From contig NZ_VAWG01000017.1 of the NCBI RefSeq assembly GCF_005869875.1, positions 1 through 63,313 on the forward strand: 63,313 nucleotides of DNA. The letters run 5' to 3'. Below the pieces are notes generated by a model. That model saw nothing but the letters and a program-made list of their open reading frames with translations, did not search any database and was not told where the DNA came from. This document shows positions 53,791 to 62,597 of the stretch, piece after piece. Position numbers and translations under genes: made by a program. The stretch's first letter is position 1. Each line of letters begins with the position of its first letter. The DNA comes from Paenibacillus pinistramenti (GTDB lineage Bacteria; Bacillota; Bacilli; Paenibacillales; Paenibacillaceae).

Positions 53791-54771
53791 ATGGAGGGAC
53801 CAAAGCCGAGGTTATTTATTGGATCATCGTCAGAAGCAAAACGGTATGCCACGGCTGTAATGCGTGAGCTGCAGCTCTATGCTGAAATAACTCCGTGGTT
53901 CGCAGGCGTGTTTAAAGTAAATAATGCAACCATGGATGATTTAGAAACACAAGTGGATCATAACGATATTGCTGTGTTTGTATTCGGTCCTGACGATATT
54001 GTCGATTTTCGGGGAAAAACGGTCCTGGCTCCGCGGGACAATACCCTGTTCGAGATGGGGCTGTTTTGGGGGCGGTTAGGCAGAGAGCGCGTCTTTTACA
54101 TTGTTCCTATTGAATCGAGTAGAACACATCAGTCTAAAGAAATTACAGAATTTCATATTCCTTCTGACCTGCACGGGTTAACGTATATTACATATGATGC
54201 GTCTATGAGTAATAAAGATGCCGCAGTAGTAACAGCCTGTGATTCGATCCGCGAAAAGATTGAAGAGCTGGGCCCATTTGTGAATCCGGCGCACCAGTCG
54301 TTGATCAGCTTTTTAATCCAGTTTAACAAGGATCTTCTGGCTGACCCAGGTCGCAGATATGAATATCTATATGAAGCCATCCGAACGGCGTACGACACAA
54401 GAACAATTGCAAGTGCCAAGGTCTCTGGAGCTGCGGTTTGGACCGTAGAAGGGACAGATGGAATAAGGCAGGTCGCCGGAAATGTCGGACGCGGAAAATT
54501 TTATGATTTTAAAGAATATAAATCAGAGAGTGCTTCCAAGCCCTTAGTCATTGACGTGCACCTGACCGGAACCGAGCAGGCAATTTTGTACAATAAAACG
54601 GGTGTTGCGAGCGTATATTTGCTATGTTATCCTGTGGGTAAGGAACTGGTTGTTACGATTCATCTGACGATCAGCGGAGGAATAGCGGCTTCACACATTG
54701 AAAGCTTGATGAATGAGAATGAGGAGCTAATGAGTTCAATCCACTATATTTTTGGAGGTGAAGTAACATGA
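53791..54771 (+). CDS. TIR-like (CAP12/Pycsar-type) nucleotide-binding protein
   Basis: The N-terminal 150 residues match the predicted nucleotide-binding TIR-like family seen in CBASS and Pycsar effectors: KPRLFIGSSSEAKRYA, WFAGVFKVNNATMDDLE, DIAVFVFGPDDI and LAPRDNTLFEMGLFWGRLGRERVFYI, with the conserved Glu of LFEMG. Such domains often degrade NAD+. The C-terminal half (about residues 165-326) is unrecognised. No cyclase gene is adjacent, so either it senses something through its own C-terminal half or the system is incomplete. AAGGGGG lies 7 nt upstream of the ATG. The stop overlaps the next start by 4 bp. Confidence 0.82.
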   Translation: MEGPKPRLFIGSSSEAKRYATAVMRELQLYAEITPWFAGVFKVNNATMDDLETQVDHNDIAVFVFGPDDIVDFRGKTVLAPRDNTLFEMGLFWGRLGRERVFYIVPIESSRTHQSKEITEFHIPSDLHGLTYITYDASMSNKDAAVVTACDSIREKIEELGPFVNPAHQSLISFLIQFNKDLLADPGRRYEYLYEAIRTAYDTRTIASAKVSGAAVWTVEGTDGIRQVAGNVGRGKFYDFKEYKSESASKPLVIDVHLTGTEQAILYNKTGVASVYLLCYPVGKELVVTIHLTISGGIAASHIESLMNENEELMSSIHYIFGGEVT

Positions 54772-54947
54772 ACAGAAGAAACACCCGTAAGACGCATCAA
54801 AGGGGTTTTGTTCAGGGAACAGGCATCTCGGGTAAGGTAGTGATTGAAAGGGTGCTGGCACCTACATTGGGTCCTGGAGAAGATACCGCGGGTACCGTTA
54901 TTTTAAAAAGAAAAGCGGATTATAAACGCCCTGCCATTTTAAGCTGA
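54768..54947 (+). CDS. Small protein coupled to TIR-type gene, possibly frameshifted
   Basis: The 59-aa product (MNRRNTRKTHQRGFVQGTG...) starts by ATGA overlap with the TIR-type gene, so it is probably translated with it. After its stop another frame continues for about 32 codons with a protein-like reading (KWFREGSEFEYKAVWIKATR) up to the terminator at 55001. A single-base slip or mutation may therefore have split a gene of about 90 codons. I do not recognise a function. As a partner of the TIR-type protein it could be a sensor or inhibitor. Confidence 0.5.
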   Translation: MNRRNTRKTHQRGFVQGTGISGKVVIERVLAPTLGPGEDTAGTVILKRKADYKRPAILS

Positions 54948-55000
54948 TAAATGGTTTCGTGAAGGTTCAGAATTTGAATATAAAGCAGTTTGGATCAAAG

Positions 55001-55032
55001 CCACCCGTGCTGCGGGTGGTTTTGGTTTTTTA
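55001..55032 (+). terminator. Intrinsic terminator after TIR-type unit
   Basis: CCACCCG (55001-55007) and CGGGTGG (55013-55019) with a 5-nt loop are followed by a T-rich tract. Confidence 0.92.
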
Positions 55033-55170
55033 GATGCCGTTTGACCTGTGCTTGGTGGGCTTCTGTTATTAGCGGCCTAGTGACAGGAAATTATGACCCT
55101 TCTGGACAAAGAGCTTTTATTACGTTTATTCTGGAAGAACAATCTACTTCTAGGAGTTGTCTGTTCAATC

Positions 55171-56334
55171 ATGTTAAAAAAAGAAGTTGCCTATATTCGC
55201 AAGCAGTTTAAGCTGGATCACGAAAAGCTCCATGTGTACGACATCCTGAACGTCTATATTATGAAGGACAGCAGTGAAATTTATCATTATGAGCGGCAGC
55301 CGTTCGAACTGGTGGACAGGGAGAAGCAGGAGCTGCATATGGGGAATTTCAAAAAGCTGCTGACCGGGGAAATGGATCAAAAGCTGTTCGAGCTGAAGCT
55401 ACATGAGGAAGCGGAGCAGCCCACACGGATCCTTCTGCATCAAGGCCTGTTGACTGGTGATGTTGAAGAATGGCAGGATCTGATGCTATTGCTGGTGGAG
55501 AAAATGTTGGCGGACGCCCAATATGAACGGGATACAGTGGTCACCTTCGCCCGCGGACAATATTACAAGCCGACCCAGGCCCGGAACGAGGAAGCAGAGG
55601 AGAGTGAAAATAACGAGATGTTCGCAAATCCGTTCATTTTATGCTCGGTGAATTCTACGGAACAGCCACGGAAAACCCTTCTTTTTGATTATCTCGAACG
55701 GGAATTCAAGTACAATGTCATCGTGGATCCGATTATCAAGCTAAGCACACCAGAGCAGGGCTTTTTCTACCCCAGCGTGACCGATGGGTATTCCGATGTG
55801 AACCGGATTCTGTACTGCTCGGGACGGGCGAACGAGCCGAATCAGCATTTTATCGAGGAGGTCTTGAATGCGGAGAAGACCGTTACGGCCTTGGAAGAGA
55901 GATCTATTTTTGAGGAAATCGTAAACACGGTGGCGGAAGAGCCGCTCGATGCCTCGACGATTGCCAGTCTATACGAGGAGATTCATCAGGTCATCGAGAC
56001 CAATGAAGAGGAAGAACCGCCAACGCTGGATTATAAAGATGTGGAACGGATGCTGACGGTAAGCGGCGTGGAGAACGTGACGGCGGAAAAGGTAGAGCTG
56101 GCGTTCCAAACCATCGTGGACGACAGAAACTACGAGTTCAAAGCGAGCAGTGTCGTTCCAAAATTCAATTCGAAGTCCATCAAGATTAATACGAAGGTGG
56201 CCACGATTTCGATCAGTCCAGAAGATTTACGGCATGTGAGACAGGTGAATTTTCAAGGAAAAAAATGCCTCCTGATCGAGATTGACGAAGATGTGGTCGT
56301 TGAAGGATTTACGCTTAGCTCGGAGACGTTGTAG
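55171..56334 (+). CDS. DUF4317-like protein
   Basis: The product from MLKKEVAYIRKQFK onward (387 aa) matches the DUF4317 pattern: an N-terminal KKEVAYIRKQFKLD helix, VYIMKDSSEIYHYERQPF, LLTGEMDQKLFELKL, and a C-terminal ISPEDLRHVRQVNFQGKKCLLIEIDED. The function is unknown; it is common in Bacillota chromosomes. The start is weakly supported (AGGAG is 17 nt upstream). An in-frame ATG at 55093 gives 26 extra residues that look like noise. The upstream promoter was not identified. Confidence 0.72.
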   Translation: MLKKEVAYIRKQFKLDHEKLHVYDILNVYIMKDSSEIYHYERQPFELVDREKQELHMGNFKKLLTGEMDQKLFELKLHEEAEQPTRILLHQGLLTGDVEEWQDLMLLLVEKMLADAQYERDTVVTFARGQYYKPTQARNEEAEESENNEMFANPFILCSVNSTEQPRKTLLFDYLEREFKYNVIVDPIIKLSTPEQGFFYPSVTDGYSDVNRILYCSGRANEPNQHFIEEVLNAEKTVTALEERSIFEEIVNTVAEEPLDASTIASLYEEIHQVIETNEEEEPPTLDYKDVERMLTVSGVENVTAEKVELAFQTIVDDRNYEFKASSVVPKFNSKSIKINTKVATISISPEDLRHVRQVNFQGKKCLLIEIDEDVVVEGFTLSSETL

Positions 56335-56680
56335 AACGCCTTCTTCAACCGCTCAGCCTCAGCGTTCAACACGGCCTGTACAGCAGGATCATTAGCAATC
56401 GACGCCCGGGGAGACTCTGTGACAAGAATTGATGGCGTCACTTTAACTTCACCTTCGATGGAGCCCTTGGCTTTAAAGCCCATACCGATTGGCAGCCGTA
56501 AAATAGAATAAGTTCCCCCTCGAAATAAAGTAGTAGAGGCAAGGACATCGAAAGGCGATGGGAACGATCCATTGTCTTCTTTGCGTTTTTTACCCTCGGG
56601 GTATGATATAATTTGCTTTAATTTGCTTTAACCATTTCAGGATAAAGAACGATCCTTTTAGTGATAGAGAGGTTTTGGAT
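56335..56680. other. Intergenic region with possible minus-strand gene fragment
   Basis: On the minus strand 56483 to about 56335 reads MGFKAKGSIEGEVKVTPSIL and then SIANDPAVQAVLNAEAERLKKAF, which is protein-like. It has no ribosome site and runs into the end of the DUF4317 gene. It is best seen as a remnant. The rest (56484-56680) holds the presumed dus promoter; the tract ATTTGCTTTA is repeated in tandem near 56611-56630. Confidence 0.35.
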
Positions 56681-57658
56681 ATGAAAAATAACTTTTGGCG
56701 TGATTTGCCGCGCCCCTTTTTTATACTGGCGCCCATGGAGGATGTGACGGATGTGGTGTTCCGCCATGTGGTCAGTGAAGCGGCCAGACCGGATGTATAT
56801 TTTACAGAGTTTGCGAACACAGAGAGCTACTGCCACCCGGAGGGGCACCAGAGTGTGCGCGGTCGGCTGACTTTTACAGCGGATGAACAGCCTATGGTCG
56901 CCCATATCTGGGGGGACAAGCCGGAATATTTCCGGCAAATGAGTATCGGGATGGCGGAGGAAGGATTTAAAGGAATTGACATCAATATGGGCTGTCCTGT
57001 AGCGAATGTAGCGGAGAATGGAAAAGGAAGCGGCCTGATCTGCCGTCCCGGAATCGCAGCCGATATCATCCAAGCCGCCAAAGCCGGGGGCCTGCCCGTC
57101 AGTGTAAAAACAAGGCTCGGCTTCACCGCCGTAGACGAATGGCGCGGCTGGTTAACCCACATTTTGAAACAGGATATTGTGAACCTGTCCATTCACCTGC
57201 GGACGAGAGAGGAAATGAGCAAAGTAGACGCGCACTGGGAGCTGATTCCGGAGATCAAGAAGCTGCGTGATGAGGTGGCGCCTCATACCCTTCTCACCAT
57301 TAACGGCGATATTCCTGACCGTCAGACCGGCCTTAAGCTCGCTGAGCAGTATGGCGTGGACGGCATTATGATCGGGCGGGGGATTTTTCATAACCCGTTT
57401 GCATTTGAAAAAGAACCCAGAGATCACAGCAGCGATGAGCTGCTCGATCTGCTGCGGCTGCACCTGGATCTCCACGATCAATACTCGGCGGAGATGCGGC
57501 GTTCCTTCAGTGCCCTGGTCCGCTTCTTCAAAATCTATGTCCGCGGATTCCGCGGGGCAAGTGAATTGAGAAACAGCTTGATGAATGCGAAGTCGACCAA
57601 TGAAGCGCGTGCGCTGCTGGATGGGTTTGGAAGCAGGGGACAGAATTCTGCTGATTAA
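56681..57658 (+). CDS. dus: tRNA-dihydrouridine synthase
   Basis: This FMN-dependent enzyme reduces uridine in tRNA to dihydrouridine. The 325-aa product has [36 protein letters not shown] with the catalytic Cys, [35 protein letters not shown] and [13 protein letters not shown], all of the TIM-barrel Dus family, and a C-terminal helical domain ([17 protein letters not shown]). The start is ATG 56681 with AGAGG 8 nt upstream. It is a chromosomal housekeeping gene in its own unit. Confidence 0.93.
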   Translation: MKNNFWRDLPRPFFILAPMEDVTDVVFRHVVSEAARPDVYFTEFANTESYCHPEGHQSVRGRLTFTADEQPMVAHIWGDKPEYFRQMSIGMAEEGFKGIDINMGCPVANVAENGKGSGLICRPGIAADIIQAAKAGGLPVSVKTRLGFTAVDEWRGWLTHILKQDIVNLSIHLRTREEMSKVDAHWELIPEIKKLRDEVAPHTLLTINGDIPDRQTGLKLAEQYGVDGIMIGRGIFHNPFAFEKEPRDHSSDELLDLLRLHLDLHDQYSAEMRRSFSALVRFFKIYVRGFRGASELRNSLMNAKSTNEARALLDGFGSRGQNSAD

Positions 57659-57666
57659 TAATGGAG

Positions 57667-57695
57667 ACATCCCCCATCTTGGCGGGATGTTTTTT
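57667..57695 (+). terminator. Intrinsic terminator after dus
   Basis: ACATCCC (57667-57673) pairs with GGGATGT (57684-57690) with inner C-G pairs, followed by a T run. Confidence 0.92.
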
Positions 57696-57761
57696 ATGGA
57701 TATGGCAATCTGCGATCGAATCAAAGCTGGCTATGAGAGCCTAAGAATATAGGGGGATGAC

Positions 57762-58331
57762 ATGTCCTGGAGCAAATTAAAGCAGCAGCTGGAGAGCTTT
57801 CTCAGTCCTGCGCTGAATGGCAGGGTCGAGTACCGTGCCACAAGTTACCGCTATTTACCCGATAAAGCAGGGAGCAGTTATATTGCGGTAGATGGAAAGA
57901 ACGTATTTAATATGAGCGATAAGGCCAGCGGAATCCGGTGGTACCAAACGGAGCTTGCGATCAAAAATGATCCGGAGATTCAAATTCCCATCAGCCCGGA
58001 AGAGATCGAAACCGTTAGACAAGAGACCAAAGGCAGCGTGCCGGAGGACCGGCTCATCGTGATTGCCAGAAACAGAAAAATGACAGAGCTTGCCAAAGAG
58101 CTGTTGTCCGCCCAGTCCTCCTTAAGCAAATCGAATTTTACCGCTACTGCGAATAAGTTTCTAACGACTTCTATCGAGGAAAGCCTGGAGAGCAGCGATA
58201 TTCTATTAAATATTCTGGCCCTGGTGGACAGAAGGGTCGGGAAGAAGCGGATTGTAAACCTGGCCGGGGAGATGAGGCTGAAGCATCCGGTTGTGCAGTA
58301 TTTTTATGAGCTGCGGGGCGGCAGGTTGTGA
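57762..58331 (+). CDS. SF0329-like conserved protein
   Basis: The 189-aa product begins MSWSKLKQQLESFLSPALNGRVEY, followed by SYRYLPDKAGSSYIAVDGKNVFNMSDK. This matches the SF0329 family as I recall it from Bacillota. Function unknown. The C-terminal half is helical (LVDRRVGKKRIVNLAGEM). GGGGGAT precedes the ATG. It overlaps nothing real downstream; the next gene starts 77 bp later in the same direction. Confidence 0.7.
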   Translation: MSWSKLKQQLESFLSPALNGRVEYRATSYRYLPDKAGSSYIAVDGKNVFNMSDKASGIRWYQTELAIKNDPEIQIPISPEEIETVRQETKGSVPEDRLIVIARNRKMTELAKELLSAQSSLSKSNFTATANKFLTTSIEESLESSDILLNILALVDRRVGKKRIVNLAGEMRLKHPVVQYFYELRGGRL

Positions 58332-58407
58332 GGAGCTTGCCGTAGACTATTTTTCCAAATCGATTGGGAGCAGGTCCCTGGGATATGGTATTGTAAGGTT
58401 GATAAGT

Positions 58408-58992
58408 ATGAAGTTTGGGGAGGAATTCGACTTGACTACTAAGGAGCTGGCACCGGAACAACGTGAAGAGCTGCTCGGAAAGCTGAAGGCCCGTTTTGAG
58501 AAAAATAGGAACCGCCATAACGATATTCAATGGTCTGATGTTCAGGACAAGCTTGATACGAATATCGAAAAACTGTGGTCACTGAGTGAAATGGAACGGA
58601 CCGGAGGCGAGCCGGATGTTGTTGGAAGTGATGAAGAGACGGGAGAATACCTCTTCTACGATTGTTCGCCGGAAAGTCCCAAAGGCCGCCGAAGTATTTG
58701 CTACGATCTGGAAGCGCTGGAATCAAGAAAAGAACACAAACCGGCGAATAACGCGCTGGATATGGCCGCTGCTATGGGCATCGAGCTGTTGACGGAAGAA
58801 CAATACCGGGATCTGCAGAAGCTTGGAGCCTTTGACACGAAATCATCGAGCTGGGTGGAGACACCGGAACGAATTCGCAAGCTCGGCGGCGCCCTCTTCT
58901 GCGATCGTCGTTATGACACGGTCTTTGCCTACCACAATGGCGCGGAATCTTACTACGGTGCAAGGGGATTCCGGGGCTGCCTGAAGGTCTAG
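58408..58992 (+). CDS. DUF4256-like protein
   Basis: The 194-aa product, MKFGEEFDLTTKELAPEQREEL, then HNDIQWSDVQDKL, MERTGGEPDVVG, FYDCSPESPKGRRSICYD and ARGFRGCLKV, follows the DUF4256 pattern along its whole length. Function unknown. The frame extends upstream to 58291 inside the preceding gene, but ATG 58408 matches the family start. An AAGG sequence lies about 11 nt upstream. Confidence 0.8.
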   Translation: MKFGEEFDLTTKELAPEQREELLGKLKARFEKNRNRHNDIQWSDVQDKLDTNIEKLWSLSEMERTGGEPDVVGSDEETGEYLFYDCSPESPKGRRSICYDLEALESRKEHKPANNALDMAAAMGIELLTEEQYRDLQKLGAFDTKSSSWVETPERIRKLGGALFCDRRYDTVFAYHNGAESYYGARGFRGCLKV

Positions 58993-59008
58993 AATCTAGC
59001 TATCACAA

Positions 59009-59050
59009 CCATCTAAAAACCATCTAAAACCAACTAAAACCATCTCAAAA
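59009..59050 (+). repeat. Short tandem repeat of 10-11 bp
   Basis: Four units of CCATCTAAAA type (59009, 59020, 59030, 59040; the third reads CCAACTAAAA, the fourth CCATCTCAAAA) lie directly before hairpin element B. Confidence 0.75.
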
Positions 59051-59059
59051 TTGTGCTTC

Positions 59060-59107
59060 GAGCCGAGTGAAATCCGGGTGTTCTATCCTGGGGGCTCGGT
59101 TTTTTTC
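59060..59107. repeat. GAGCCGAG hairpin element, copy B
   Basis: GAGCCGAG (59060-59067) and CTCGG (59095-59099) are followed by seven Ts and a C. It has the same outline as copies A and C with a more divergent interior. It may also terminate transcription of the DUF4256 gene. Confidence 0.72.
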
Positions 59108-59256
59108 GTTAAAAATAGGACAAGCGAGTGGAGAGAGGATGGAGGAAAAGTGGGGGAGGTGATATGGCTTTAAGGGGTAAGGACAACTATTGATTAAAAT
59201 AACTCTAGGATGTTAATAATTATTCTTAAGTTTACTTTCAGTTTATATTCACTTTG

Positions 59257-59284
59257 TTGACTGACTGAACATACACTGTATAAT
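59257..59284 (+). promoter_or_regulatory. Promoter of toxin-antitoxin-like pair
   Basis: TTGACT (59257-59262), 16-bp spacer, TATAAT (59279-59284). The -10 overlaps an ATG at 59283, so translation must begin further downstream. Confidence 0.8.
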
Positions 59285-59300
59285 GGAGGTGAGAGGTGAT

Positions 59301-59960
59301 ATGATTATGCGTCCAACAGTAATAGAAAGAACAATATTAACGGGGTCAAGCGCCCATGATTTTATTAGGAAAATGGTTGAAACAGATCAACTTCTTACGG
59401 CGGCTCTTTTAAAAAACCTGCTTTTTACAGTGAAAGGAGCTGAACAGTACATCCCTCTATGGGATGAAACTAGCCTTCTCGATAAGGAAAGACTTTATGC
59501 GTATGCTTCTGTATTGCTTCAGCACATTTCCCAAGAGTCCGGAAACGAGCAAGCGAGCACGGTATCCTTTTCAACTACTGAAGTTGCAAGGTACATTGGT
59601 GTTACTGTTCAAACGATTAATACCTGGATTCGTGAAGGGAAAATTAGCGGAGTTGAGAAAGAGGGCAAACGCTGGACGAAAATTCCGGAGGATTCGGTAG
59701 TTACATTCGCAAATGGCAAAGCGGTCTCTGTTTCGGTTCTTAAAGCCAATTGGGAAGCTGAAAACCAGGAGCCCGAAGTAGATGAAGTAACATATCTAGA
59801 AAAATCCATTAAAGAATTTGAACAAAAATACGGCGGGCCACTTGAACAGGTATTTGGCGATAAAACAATCAAAGAACTGTCAGAAGAAGATACTGATGCC
59901 TCGATATGGTGGTCATATAAAGCGAGGTTAGCTAGTGCGACAGCAGACTCTTGGTCTTAA
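59301..59960 (+). CDS. Helix-turn-helix protein, likely antitoxin
   Basis: The product of about 219 aa has an excisionase/MerR-like helix-turn-helix in the middle (FSTTEVARYIGVTVQTINTWIREGKI, then KRWTKIP). The N-terminal part is helical, and the acidic C-terminal tail (EQVFGDKTIKELSEEDTDAS) resembles the toxin-binding tail of antitoxins. The start is placed at ATG 59301 (or 59307), after the GGAGGTGAGAGGTGAT region. The next gene overlaps by 26 bp, as usual in such pairs. Self-repression through the HTH is expected. Confidence 0.65.
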   Translation: MIMRPTVIERTILTGSSAHDFIRKMVETDQLLTAALLKNLLFTVKGAEQYIPLWDETSLLDKERLYAYASVLLQHISQESGNEQASTVSFSTTEVARYIGVTVQTINTWIREGKISGVEKEGKRWTKIPEDSVVTFANGKAVSVSVLKANWEAENQEPEVDEVTYLEKSIKEFEQKYGGPLEQVFGDKTIKELSEEDTDASIWWSYKARLASATADSWS

Positions 59961-60390
59961 AAAGACAATATTCTCTAACTTGGAATACCTCTACAATGAA
60001 ATATTGGAGGTAAGGTTTTCTGAGACAGAAAGAAAACAGTTAGATCACAAAAAAGGCAGAGAAGTAAACGCCAAGATTACGTTTCACTATTACAATGGGA
60101 ACCTTCGTTGCCGTGAAATTTTTGAGGGAACTGAACTCATTGAGTACTATTATGATTGGTATGCCAACAACGGAGCAATCATCCAAAAATTCCACGCTCA
60201 TTACCATCCTGGTGGAACACCTGAAGAGATTACACAGTTTGATCCGTGGCATTGGCATGTACCTAAAAGTGTTGACGACGTCGAGGGTCATCGAATTGCA
60301 AGTAGGCCGGGATATTCTATCCATGATGTCATGGAAGACCATATAAAACCGTATATATTACGCTTAAGGCGTTCTAGCAATGATTGCTAG
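59935..60390 (+). CDS. DUF6516/TumE-like putative toxin
   Basis: This 151-aa protein has YYNGNLRCREIFEGTELIEYYYDWYANNG and QKFHAHYHPG...QFDPWHWHVPK, a beta-rich layout with several His residues that recalls the TumE (DUF6516) toxin family. Recognition is by pattern and moderate. The start is GTG 59935 inside the end of the HTH gene. The pair is followed by a terminator at 60498. The activity of this type of toxin is not settled, so no mechanism is claimed. Confidence 0.55.
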   Translation: MRQQTLGLKKTIFSNLEYLYNEILEVRFSETERKQLDHKKGREVNAKITFHYYNGNLRCREIFEGTELIEYYYDWYANNGAIIQKFHAHYHPGGTPEEITQFDPWHWHVPKSVDDVEGHRIASRPGYSIHDVMEDHIKPYILRLRRSSNDC

Positions 60391-60497
60391 CAATCACTCA
60401 AATAGAGAGCTTTATTTGAAAATGTTCTGTTCTTTGAGGGTTACCTTGACAGTGAGAATGATTTGTCAAACGTATGTAGGCATATCGATAAAAATTG

Positions 60498-60530
60498 CCA
60501 GAGATCAAGCAAATGATCTTTGGTTTTTTT
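60498..60530 (+). terminator. Intrinsic terminator after toxin-antitoxin-like pair
   Basis: CCAGAGATCA (60498-60507) and TGATCTTTGG (60514-60523), with one mismatch, are followed by seven Ts. Confidence 0.9.
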
Positions 60531-60614
60531 ATTAATAGTGTTATTTATAGCTATGGAGAGATGACAATCTAAGTGTACCTCTGTCAATAGAGTAGACACA
60601 TAAAACCGAGAATA

Positions 60615-61262
60615 TTATGCCGCAGGACGGCACATACGTTCGTACTGATTGGGCGTATGGTACCCTATGGAAGAATGAATCCTTTTTCCATTGTAGAAGC
60701 ATGTGATATATTCAAAAATGCGTCTTCGAGCCTGCTCCCGTGTTTTGAATTTCTCCAGATAGATCAGTTCTTTCTTGATCACACTGTGAAACGACTCGAT
60801 GCAGGCGTTATCATAACAGTTGCCTTTGCGGCTCATGCTGCCTAACATATGGTAGTCCTTTATCCGCGCCTGGTAGTGGTAGTCAAGTGAGGCGTACTGG
60901 CTGCCGCGTTCAGAGTGATGAAGGATTCCCTTCGGTTTCCCTTGCTGCATGTAGGCGCGTTCTAAGGCCTTCAGCACCAGCGACTTCGTCATCCTTTCAT
61001 CCATATGGAACCCTACGATTTTACGGCTGTACAAGTCCATGACGCTTGCGAGGTACAGCCAGCCTTCATCGGTCCAGACATAGGTGATGTCAGTCACCCA
61101 GGTCTTGTTGGGAGCCAACACTTGAAACTGCTGATTCAGCTCATTTTGCTCCATTTGTAGTATCCACTTCTGGATACGCCCAATGCTTTGCACATCTTCG
61201 CCACACGGCACTTGGAGCGTTGATCGTAGATGAATGCGTATATCAGCGTCGGTCTTTTGCAA
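60615..61262 (-). pseudogene. IS3-family transposase OrfB with internal deletion
   Basis: The C-terminal DDE core is complete in pattern: NKTWVTDITYVWTDEGWLYLASVMDLYSRKIVGF with the first Asp, HSERGSQYAS carrying the second acidic position (Ser before Glu in place of the usual HSDRG), and NCYDNACIESFHSVIKKEL with the Glu. The second acidic residue is Glu instead of the usual Asp. Upstream, the true frame reads IYDQRSKCRVAKMCKALGVSR and GYYKW and then jumps to LNQQFQVLAPN in another frame. The intervening segment of roughly 70-80 residues found in relatives is missing. It is therefore broken. Confidence 0.82.
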
Positions 61263-61530
61263 AGTAGTGCATGGCCTTTTTTAGGATTTCGTTCTCCTCT
61301 TCCAAATCACGGATTCGCTTTTGCATATCTCGTAAAGCTTTGTCCTCCGGTTTCAATTGACCACTACCAGGGAAGGCCTGCTTGCCGGATTCCTTGTATT
61401 CCGTCATCCATCGGTACAGCGTATTCTCGCTTACCCCCAGTTCCCGGGCAACTTGCGCCACGGCTTTCCCTTCCTCCTGAATCATTTGGATCGTTTGCAA
61501 TTTAAATTCCTTATCGTACTTTTTCGTCAT
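61243..61530 (-). CDS. IS3-family transposase OrfA
   Basis: This 95-aa helix-turn-helix and leucine-zipper protein (MTKKYDKEFKLQTIQMIQEEG, VAQVARELGVSENTLYRW, then LRDMQKRIRDLEEENEILKKA) is typical of OrfA of IS150-like elements. It overlaps OrfB, where a -1 frameshift normally produces the fused transposase. Confidence 0.88.
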   Translation of the reverse strand: MTKKYDKEFKLQTIQMIQEEGKAVAQVARELGVSENTLYRWMTEYKESGKQAFPGSGQLKPEDKALRDMQKRIRDLEEENEILKKAMHYFAKDRR

Positions 61531-61735
61531 GTTCGGACACCTCGAATTCTGAATAGGTTTATTCTAAAATTCTCGGTTCTCCGTGTCTACTATTCAGTCT
61601 AGCATCAGTATTTTTCATAAGTCATTTGTTTTGAGAAAGAACCTAGGATCATGCTAGTTAAGAATTTCTTAGTCTGTTACGGTTACATCTGAATCTCTAA
61701 TGATCGATATTCAGTATTTGAATCATGCCTTTTTT

Positions 61736-61798
61736 AGACATCTTCTTCGCCTCTATAAGATGTATGTCCGTGGCTTTCATGGGGGAGAAGTGAGTTGA
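61736..61798 (+). pseudogene. Remnant resembling the 3' part of a dus gene
   Basis: The codons read RHLLRLYKMYVRGFHGGEVS, then stop. This parallels [18 protein letters not shown] near the C terminus of the Dus protein encoded at 56.7 kb. Only about 20 codons are recognisable and divergence is high, so this is a paralogue fragment at best. Confidence 0.4.
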
Positions 61799-61979
61799 AA
61801 TACAACTTAAGCCAATAAGTGGAATATTTGTGTTGCTCGATGAATTTGAAATGCCAGGTTAATTGGGGTGAAGAAACAATAGAGCTTCTGGTATAAATAT
61901 GTTTTTTGATAAGGGCATTTGGAAGGTGCAGAATAAATTGTTATAAGCAATCAAAGTGTGTTATTAAAAAACGTGTTAA

Positions 61980-62022
61980 GAGCCGAGATAAATCCAGATA
62001 CTTTCTCCTGTTTTTTCTCGGC
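61980..62022. repeat. GAGCCGAG hairpin element, copy C
   Basis: GAGCCGAG (61980-61987) pairs with CTCGGC (62017-62022). The interior shares CTCCTGTTTTTT with copy A, and a T-rich tail follows. Confidence 0.75.
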
Positions 62023-62597
62023 TTATTTCTTAAATTAGGGAAGAAATGGAGAAGAGCTACCGCCTTAACCCACTTGTATTATCAGGATTTTTATCACTTG
62101 TTGCGTCCATATTTTGCTGCCCTCACATCTAATCAATCCTTAAATTTTTCTTGACTATGAACACTACTCTAATTTAATAACTTTTTTGACCCAGATTCTA
62201 CGTCATTGTTGGGTGAATTGGGAGGGGGAGTGAGTAAATACTGTGCACCCTGAAGGAGAGGTAATGGGGAAAGGGACCGGCGTGTATTGAAATTAGTGGA
62301 AATTGGCCAATGCAGCAGAGAAATGCTAGCTAATCTTTTTTATCTTCATAGCGTATATTTTGGACACCAAGAGCACAGGGGAAGGAGCCCGAGAAAGAAA
62401 TATGGAAAGGAAGCGTAGATGCTTTAAATATAGTTTTAAGATTGGTTCAAACAGCCAAGAAAGTAATGGAATATCTGAAAATATATAATATAAAGAGAGC
62501 GTAAAATATCTTGTGTAAATAGATAAATAGCAAAAAGGAAGACCTTTCTTGTAGAATTAAGTCACCACAACCAACTCACAAGAAAGAGGTCTTCCCT

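Larger units (their letters stand above)
60574..61604 (-). mobile_element. IS3-family (IS150-like) insertion sequence, defective
   Basis: The ends TGTACCTCTGTC and GTCTAGCA follow the TG...CA rule. Inside them the segments AGTAGACAC and ACCGAGAAT near the left end have complements near the right end, about 61580-61592 and 61568-61576. OrfA is intact and OrfB has lost an internal part, so the copy cannot make its own full transposase. No target duplication is clear. Confidence 0.78.
61605..62496. other. Intergenic region with dus-like remnant and hairpin element
   Basis: About 890 bp without an intact gene. It holds a short dus-like remnant (61736-61798) and GAGCCGAG element C (61980). Nothing else is supported. 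Confidence 0.5.
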
